25,164 bases of DNA from a virus, in IMG/VR virus record IMGVR_UViG_3300048790_000171, positions 1 to 25,164 of that record; one strand, given 5' to 3'. Of the stretch, positions 20,455 to 25,164 are shown piece after piece. The notes under the pieces are model-generated. The model saw only the letters and a program-made list of their open reading frames with translations. It was not told the DNA's origin and did no database searches. Position 1 is the first letter of the stretch. Each line of letters starts with the position of its first letter. A program made the position numbers and the translations under genes.

Positions 20455-20855
20455 GAAAAACTCTCTTGAGTTGCTTCAGGCGATACGTAAACAACACCCT
20501 CCACAATTCTTGTGATCTTACTCGTCGTATCCATCATCTTTACGTCAAAAATGAATGGTGTTTTTTGACGAGGAAAAACAAGTGGTGTTGCAAATGATGT
20601 GGTTATATCCCCCTCAGCGCTATCTGCTGCTGGCAAAGACCAAAGTACTTGGCCTAGTGTCGCTTCCATCGTTTGATCTTGGATAGTGAAAACAAATTCA
20701 GCAACAACGGGCGATGATGGGTCGGTGGAAGCACGCATCTGGCCTTTAAATTGATAGCCGGTGATATCAATTGGGCCATCTTGATCCTTAATCAAAATGA
20801 CTAAAGAGAAATCTGTATTCTGATTAAGAACAATCCCAAGTTGAAGTGTATTCAT
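20451..20855 (-). CDS. Beta-sandwich tail protein (LtfC/BppU N-terminal-like)
   Basis: A 134-residue protein with the character of a small beta sandwich. The segments DFSLVILIKDQDGPIDITGY and QFKGQMRAST correspond to the pattern seen in LtfC/BppU-type N-terminal domains, in which a 'gpidLtGy.~~~ir' stretch is conserved. It continues with strands and ends SKITRIVEGVVYVSPEAT. Such domains attach fibres or adhesins to the baseplate. AAGGG lies eight bases before the ATG. This assignment is by pattern and is moderate. Confidence 0.7.
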   Translation of the reverse strand: MNTLQLGIVLNQNTDFSLVILIKDQDGPIDITGYQFKGQMRASTDPSSPVVAEFVFTIQDQTMEATLGQVLWSLPAADSAEGDITTSFATPLVFPRQKTPFIFDVKMMDTTSKITRIVEGVVYVSPEATQESFS

Positions 20856-20874
20856 TTAAAAACCCTTCATAAAA

Positions 20875-21561
20875 TTAAATACTAACTTGTGTCACCCTAA
20901 AACGTGTAAAAGCAGCTGAGCCTACCAATGTTGTTCCATCGCCCTGCACCCTCAAAATATCACCTTGCGCAAAACGTTGGGTCACGGACATCTCAAGTTC
21001 TTGGCCAGAAATACTTCCTTCGATCATCAAGATTTGGGCTGTTGCCAATGATTGAATAGAGGTAGATGTCGAAGATGCATTTTTACTAACACCTAAACTT
21101 GAGCTTGCGGAGGGCTGCACACAAGCACTTACACAATAGAGCCCAGCGGCGTTTACAGTAATCTTGTCACCATTCACTGCATCCGAAGTGTAGGATAGAT
21201 TTGAGCCGATGTTTTGTTCAACAGTCGTATATGTAATCACTTTGGTACCGGTGCTCCCATATCCACTTTGTGTGTTTACGATAATCTCCGATGTTGGTTG
21301 AAATGCAGCCGCGAGAGTAGCGAGAACCTCGCTCATGGTTGCATCATCAAGAACATTATTTCCGGTTGTATTGGCTAAAAATTGGGCTAAACACGCAGCA
21401 ATATACGTTGATTGTCTGAGAGCTTTATTAACTAATTGAGACCTAGCAACACCAGGTTGATTCCCAATCAAGAGTTGAGGGTCGGCAAGATAAGCTGCCT
21501 GTTCTTCAAGATTAGTTCCGGTATCTACCGAACAAAACGGGACAAAGTCATTTGTTGCCAT
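20875..21561 (-). CDS. Tail fibre/collar-type protein
   Basis: A 228-residue protein. The N-terminal about 95 residues (FCSVDTGTNLEEQAAYLADP, GVARSQLVNKALRQST, IAACLAQFLANTTGNNVLDD) match the attachment domain found at the start of many phage tail-fibre proteins next to gpI/DUF2612 genes. The C-terminal about 110 residues are beta-rich (GLYCVSACVQPS, QILMIEGSISGQELEMSVTQ, FAQGDILRVQGDGTTL, FTRFRVTQVSI) and resemble a C1q/TNF-like jelly-roll head. GAGG precedes the ATG. Likely role: links the fibre complex to the baseplate or binds the host surface. Confidence 0.82.
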   Translation of the reverse strand: MATNDFVPFCSVDTGTNLEEQAAYLADPQLLIGNQPGVARSQLVNKALRQSTYIAACLAQFLANTTGNNVLDDATMSEVLATLAAAFQPTSEIIVNTQSGYGSTGTKVITYTTVEQNIGSNLSYTSDAVNGDKITVNAAGLYCVSACVQPSASSSLGVSKNASSTSTSIQSLATAQILMIEGSISGQELEMSVTQRFAQGDILRVQGDGTTLVGSAAFTRFRVTQVSI

Positions 21562-21673
21562 AATTTCCTCTTTCTAAGACGTTCATAAATTTTAAAACCC
21601 CAATGATCTTCCTTGAACGATAAAGTAAATCACTGGGGCCGATCCCCAGTTTATAAGCTGGGAAAACTTTCAT
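21548..21673 (-). pseudogene. Small tail-module protein, apparently frameshifted
   Basis: A start at 21673 is well supported: GGAGG lies in the last codons of the upstream gene and the start overlaps its stop (ATGA). The direct frame gives a 41-codon product (MKVFPAYKLGIGPSDLLYRS continuing to GNYGNK). Reading one base ahead gives SQLINWGSAPVIYFIVQGRS then LGF and a stop, which looks far more like the short PV-Y-V-QGR-GF proteins found beside tail-fibre genes. Loss of one T from the TTTT run just after the start would join start and motif. Whether this is mutation, sequence error or +1 shifting is open. The region also contains a 7-bp hairpin ACTGGGG/CCCCAGT (21632-21650). Confidence 0.4.
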
Positions 21674-22338
21674 GATGCAGCTACCTCCATAGCCCAAGAC
21701 CCAGTACCCCAACCGCCTAATGACTCACTACTTGAGTCCCATGCGAACAAAGGATTTGAATCAACAGGTAAGAAGTAACTTACAATTTCCACGCCCTCAG
21801 GTCTTAGTGGAAGATAACCTTGTGTAATGAGCGCGATGGTGAGCGCATCGAGCGGCATACCCTCGACACCAAGGCTATAAGTCATATTTTGGTAGTCTTG
21901 GATGACAAAATTTAAATCAGGGAACAAAATTTTGAGAATTGAGTAAGCACCCTCAGTAGTGCCGTCCCATTGATTGGCAGCAATTCGCGCTCTGATTAAA
22001 AGCAAATAAGAAGCGTCATCTAAAGTGGTGATGCTGTCTGGATTAAGTGGGTTTGGCCAGACACCACTATCCCAACCGATTGCAGCAGTAGCGTCCCAAG
22101 AAAATAAAACACCTGTAATTGGCACTTCAAGATTTCTAGACACACCTACAATTTGCCCGATGATATCAAGCTGGTCCCCCACAGGCGGGGTGTCAAGATC
22201 AAAGAGCGCAATCATTGCTGTCATCAAAGCCTGAACCTGCACGCCTGCAGAAACACCCACACCGACCATCGCCATGAAATTTGGCTGATTTGTGTATTCT
22301 GATGTGATCAGATTTTGATAATCTAAAACGTCGGTCAT
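21670..22338 (-). CDS. DUF2612 tail/baseplate protein (P2 gpI-like)
   Basis: A 222-residue protein that follows the DUF2612 pattern closely: LITSEYTNQPNF, then DLDTPPVGDQLDIIGQIVG, FSWDATAAIGWDSGVWPNPL, LLIRARIAANQWDGTTEGAY, and finally GYLPLRPEGVEI. In phages with gpJ baseplates this protein occupies the gpI position, at the baseplate edge where tail fibres attach. The C-terminus repeats the aromatic motif of the centre (FAWDSSSESLGGWGTGSWAM), perhaps a second copy of one strand unit. It overlaps gpJ by ATGA and carries the ribosome site for the small gene after it. Confidence 0.9.
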   Translation of the reverse strand: MTDVLDYQNLITSEYTNQPNFMAMVGVGVSAGVQVQALMTAMIALFDLDTPPVGDQLDIIGQIVGVSRNLEVPITGVLFSWDATAAIGWDSGVWPNPLNPDSITTLDDASYLLLIRARIAANQWDGTTEGAYSILKILFPDLNFVIQDYQNMTYSLGVEGMPLDALTIALITQGYLPLRPEGVEIVSYFLPVDSNPLFAWDSSSESLGGWGTGSWAMEVAAS

Positions 22339-23537
22339 GTTAAAATAAAGCTCACATTCGCGGTTGGATCGCAGGCCGCAATCTCGTTAAATAAAAGTTG
22401 GATATCAGATGCAGCAAAAGAGCCTGAATTTTTCTTAAGCTCAATTGATTCAAGATTAAAAGTGGCTGCTGCTGTTGGGTTTGTCCCATTCAAATACCCT
22501 TGCACATAAAGTTTTGTGATCACGATATCCCCACCGATTGGAATGATGGTTGTATTGGTGATATAGGCTGCTATCGAATCAGCGATCAAAGTCTCATAAC
22601 TAATGTCCCATCCAGCTAAACGAGTGAGTGAAACCTGCACGCCGATCGTTGCGACAGTAGGGCGATAAAAATTAATTGTGATTGGCATACCCTGAGAGTC
22701 AGTCAAAGGAACACTTGTTGTCCCATAGGTGTCCGTGCCAGGGGTTTTTTTAATTTGGATTGCTGTTGCAACAGCCGTGTCATCTCCACCTTCAGCAACA
22801 ATAGAGATGCTGTGTGGTGGTAGGCCGTTTGCATCCGTTGAATTGGTGTAGTTTTCATACCCCTCAACCGCAGTAACACCGGCCGTATTCGCAACAGCTG
22901 CAATTGTGGCATCAAAAACAGTTTGAGCAGGAAGCGATGTCGAAACCGTTTGTCTTATTCGTAACGCTCCATCTGATTCAACACCAACACCAGCGGTTGC
23001 AGCCGCAGGATTGTTCACAGTCTGCCAGCCATTAGTTGGTGTGAAAATAGTTGTGATCGTATTGGGAAGAGCTTGGAGTGCCCCAACCTGAACGGCAGTT
23101 GCCGTCACGGTGATTGTGCCTGAATTTGGAATGGTAACTGAGGATGGGAGCGCCCATTGCTGCTGTAAAGAATCGGCTGCAACCCCATTTGCAATCACAG
23201 TTCCCGCGACACCCACGATCACAAGATCAACGGTTGAGTAGGTTGCGGTAATTCGAACCAATCCGTTAAATTTCACAATGCGAGAAAGTCCAACACCTTG
23301 AGCAGTGCTTGGTGCTAACGAACTATAGGTTGCAGCTCCTAATGCAAAAGTGTCATAAAAAGCTTGAGCTAAAACAGAAGTCCATTGGCCATCTTGGGAA
23401 TCAGCGCCCAGATAAACATCAGCACCATAAATCGATTGGAATGCACCTTGAACGGCTGCAAGTGTTGTTGGAAAATCTGCGTAGTGATAGCCTGTTGCAT
23501 CGATGTAACAGAGTGACGATATATCGATTAGGTCCAT
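22335..23537 (-). CDS. Baseplate assembly protein J-like
   Basis: A 400-residue baseplate J-type protein (PF04865). Recognisable features are the N-terminal YADFPTTLAAVQGAFQSIYG and DSQDGQWTSVLAQAFYD, the middle ATAVQVGALQALPNTITTI then GWQTVNNPAAATAGVGVESD followed by ALRIRQT, and the central NGLPPHSISIVAEGGDDTAV. GVESDGALR is the usual landmark of the family. J proteins form the baseplate wedges of P2- and Mu-like contractile tails. GGGGGATAG precedes the ATG. Upstream lies the gp25-like gene and downstream DUF2612: the standard order. Confidence 0.93.
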   Translation of the reverse strand: MDLIDISSLCYIDATGYHYADFPTTLAAVQGAFQSIYGADVYLGADSQDGQWTSVLAQAFYDTFALGAATYSSLAPSTAQGVGLSRIVKFNGLVRITATYSTVDLVIVGVAGTVIANGVAADSLQQQWALPSSVTIPNSGTITVTATAVQVGALQALPNTITTIFTPTNGWQTVNNPAAATAGVGVESDGALRIRQTVSTSLPAQTVFDATIAAVANTAGVTAVEGYENYTNSTDANGLPPHSISIVAEGGDDTAVATAIQIKKTPGTDTYGTTSVPLTDSQGMPITINFYRPTVATIGVQVSLTRLAGWDISYETLIADSIAAYITNTTIIPIGGDIVITKLYVQGYLNGTNPTAAATFNLESIELKKNSGSFAASDIQLLFNEIAACDPTANVSFILT

Positions 23538-23550
23538 TTGCTATCCCCCA

Positions 23551-23919
23551 TTAAAAATCCTGACTGTCTTGAAACTGAACTTCAGTCTCACCATAAATTG
23601 TGTTGAGTGTTCCGCTGATGACACTATATTTTCTTGTGACAGGGTCAATTTGGCTTTGGTAATTGCTGATGTTGATCATGCCTTGAACATTGTTGATCAC
23701 ATTTATGATCGCATTATCCGCAATCGCTTGTGAATGTGTACCAATGATTGCCTCAGGATAAGGTGTTCCTGCATTCACATTCAGATACCATTCACCAAGC
23801 CATAGAAGCAGTGTTGTTTGAACTGCTTGCGCAACCGCTGCAGGTGTATTGATTAAATAATTTAATTGCCCGCTTCCGAAAGTATAGTCGCCCGTAGGAC
23901 TTAATTGTCTATTTCTCAT
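23551..23919 (-). CDS. gp25/gpW-like baseplate wedge protein
   Basis: A 122-residue protein with the features of the gp25-like lysozyme-fold wedge family in its phage baseplate form: an N-terminal strand (MRNRQLSPTGDYTFGSGQLN), a helix (AAVAQAVQTTLLLWLGEWYL), a second segment with NAGTPYPEAIIG, then IINVINNVQGMINI and a closing strand TEVQFQD. LWLGEWYLNVNAGTPY is characteristic of the version found next to gpJ. It is a structural part of the sheath initiator/wedge; no catalytic function is expected. It overlaps the spike gene by ATGA. Confidence 0.88.
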   Translation of the reverse strand: MRNRQLSPTGDYTFGSGQLNYLINTPAAVAQAVQTTLLLWLGEWYLNVNAGTPYPEAIIGTHSQAIADNAIINVINNVQGMINISNYQSQIDPVTRKYSVISGTLNTIYGETEVQFQDSQDF

Positions 23920-24647
23920 ACAGGTGCCCCCGTATCGCCGCCACCAGTAGTGACCCCACTATGAACGTGGGATGTGAACGTAATACCGTCAATCACTGCT
24001 TCAGGAGCAGCTATCGCGCCACTAATTACATCAACACCACCAGAAATTGAGGCACCACCCCCAACAGTCATGGCGCCATCAATCACAACAGCCCCAGTAA
24101 AGGTTGCGGTTGGGGTGGTAAGCATAATGCCTGAGGGTGCCACGAGATTTATTTCTCCACTCGGTGTTATTTCTAAATATACAGTTCCAGCATCATTCCG
24201 AAGTTGTGCATTTGTCGAGCTGATATTTCCGATGACTCGCGGTTGGGAGCGAGGACCAGGGATGGCAAACCCATCTGATAAGTCATGCATTCTTGCTTCG
24301 ATGGGAATACCGATTCCACCAAGTTGCCACCATGAATCGATACAACGTGATGCGATCACAATAAGCACTTCGTCACCAATGGCGATCGGTAGTGTGAGAC
24401 TGAAGCCCCCCGCACTTGGGAAACAAATTGGCACATCTAATAAAAGCGGCATGTTCACGTACTGATCAATACCCGCTTGATTTGTGACCACACCCTGAAT
24501 GGTTGGTTGTGCTTCAATAGTCATCGCAGTCAAATCGACAGACGAAACGATAGCGGGCATCGCTGTCCAAAGTGTTGACTGTCTGCCATCTAAAGCCGCT
24601 CTGGTAGCCGTTTCTGGGTCGTTTAATAATTGGTCTCGATCAACCAT
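23916..24647 (-). CDS. Baseplate spike protein (gp138/gpV-like)
   Basis: A 243-residue central spike. The N-terminal part (IVSSVDLTAMTIEAQPTIQG, VPICFPSAGGFSLTLPIAIG, DEVLIVIASRCIDSWW) matches the Gp138 N-terminal/Mu gp45 OB-type domain, which sits under the hub. The C-terminal part is a repetitive beta helix (NLVAPSGIMLTTPTATFTGA) ending in FTSHVHSGVTTGGG. H227-x-H229 near the tip is the pattern that binds iron in the trimeric spike points of P2 gpV and phi92 gp138. It is expected to puncture the outer membrane. Its start overlaps the upstream stop (TAATG). Confidence 0.9.
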   Translation of the reverse strand: MVDRDQLLNDPETATRAALDGRQSTLWTAMPAIVSSVDLTAMTIEAQPTIQGVVTNQAGIDQYVNMPLLLDVPICFPSAGGFSLTLPIAIGDEVLIVIASRCIDSWWQLGGIGIPIEARMHDLSDGFAIPGPRSQPRVIGNISSTNAQLRNDAGTVYLEITPSGEINLVAPSGIMLTTPTATFTGAVVIDGAMTVGGGASISGGVDVISGAIAAPEAVIDGITFTSHVHSGVTTGGGDTGAPV

Positions 24648-25164
24648 TAGAAAGACCCCACAGATGCTAAAGGATTAGACGTCACACTCACATTGAGCAT
24701 GACCAAATTTGAGTACCATTCCTGCCCACGATTATCTCCTGAGTGCTCAACCACCAAGACATAATAAACACCATCAGCTGTAAGGGGGGCTGGGAGATTT
24801 GCTGGTGAGCCTGGGACAGCATAATTAATTTGGAGCTGTTGCACAGAAGCGTTGTCAATTTGAATTCTTCCAGCGCTTTTAATCTGGGGATTTAAAAGAC
24901 ACTTACAGTTCACCCCTTGATTGGTTTGTTGAGGGGTACCGATAAGACCAGTCTTACTAGTCAAAACAATGGTATTGCCTGGTAGAAAGGTCGTAAGTGG
25001 TAAGAATACAAGTTTTTCATCTTGAATCGACCAGCTCGAACTTGAGCTATCAGCAATGGTTCTTATCTGATCGCGTGAAGTTCCATACATGACTTTACCG
25101 CGAGGCAGCTGCGTCCCTGGTAATGCCCCAGTATAGCCCGCAGTAACACCTTGGGGGGCCATAG
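24647..25164 (-). CDS. Baseplate hub-type protein, partial (C-terminal part)
   Basis: The last 171 residues or so of a larger protein; the frame is open to the right edge, so the true start lies outside the window. Blocks such as DQIRTIADSSSSSWSIQDEK, KLVFLPLTTFLPGNTIVLTS, TGLIGTPQQTNQGVNCKCLL and VYYVLVVEHSGDNRGQEWYS match the C-terminal half of phage hub proteins found directly before gp138-type spikes. The methionine at 25162 is probably internal. It would form the trimer that carries the spike. Assignment is by pattern and gene order. Confidence 0.75.
   Translation of the reverse strand, partial: MAPQGVTAGYTGALPGTQLPRGKVMYGTSRDQIRTIADSSSSSWSIQDEKLVFLPLTTFLPGNTIVLTSKTGLIGTPQQTNQGVNCKCLLNPQIKSAGRIQIDNASVQQLQINYAVPGSPANLPAPLTADGVYYVLVVEHSGDNRGQEWYSNLVMLNVSVTSNPLASVGSF

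Noticed and set aside
21632-21650. Intrinsic terminator between DUF2612 and fibre genes
   Set aside because: The 7-bp stem is perfect but neither side has a proper T-run, and small-gene overlaps argue for continuous transcription.

Overview
The window is a stretch of a tailed double-stranded DNA phage (or prophage) genome. It carries a replication module, a lysis-like module and a baseplate/tail-fibre module, with very short intergenic gaps, many 4-bp ATGA start/stop overlaps and numerous genes under 100 codons. I see no rRNA, no housekeeping bacterial gene, no integrase and no insertion sequence. A gpJ-like baseplate protein, a gp25-like wedge protein and a spike with an HVH tip point to a contractile (myovirus-type) tail. 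A lipoprotein with a lipobox in the lysis region, plus a small protein with one membrane span and a coiled coil, suggest a Gram-negative host. The species cannot be told from the sequence.

Layout. (1) 95-4249, leftward: two unknown small genes, an HNH-type protein, a 2H-phosphoesterase, a small unknown gene, a 270-bp repeat-rich gap, a primase-polymerase/VirE-type helicase, and an XRE-family regulator at the head of the operon. (2) 4250-4456: divergent control region with a leftward promoter overlapped by an inverted repeat, and a weaker rightward promoter candidate. (3) 4457-13489, rightward: SNF2-type helicase, a run of small (often CxxC zinc-type) proteins, a protein with a Ser-Ala-Ala repeat array, a DUF2800 Cas4-like nuclease, a DUF2815 single-strand-binding-type protein, a protein with a Tyr-Ala repeat array, and a family A DNA polymerase. 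DUF2800, DUF2815, PolA, VirE and SNF2 are a recurring phage replication set, here split across two divergent operons. (4) 13490-25164, leftward: a metallophosphoesterase that meets the polymerase gene end to end, a tRNA-like gene with an abnormal anticodon arm, lysis-type genes (lipoprotein, DUF5675 protein, coiled-coil membrane protein, holin-like protein), two large fibre/adhesin proteins carrying signal peptides, and then, going upstream, tail-fibre, DUF2612, gpJ, gp25 and spike genes and the end of a hub-type gene cut by the window edge.

How it works together: the 83-residue regulator probably controls the divergent early operons. Primase-helicase, SNF2 helicase, SSB-type protein, Cas4-like nuclease and PolA would copy the genome. 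The right-hand block builds the baseplate and fibres and ends in lysis genes.

The items most worth a second look are the two codon-uniform repeat arrays in proteins of otherwise different fold, the tRNA-like gene whose anticodon arm will not fold normally, the signal peptides on the tail adhesins, the 2H phosphoesterase (possible counter-defence), the DUF5675 protein with an H...GC motif resembling L,D-transpeptidases, the long hairpin/terminator structure in the lysis operon, and two small genes that look frameshifted.
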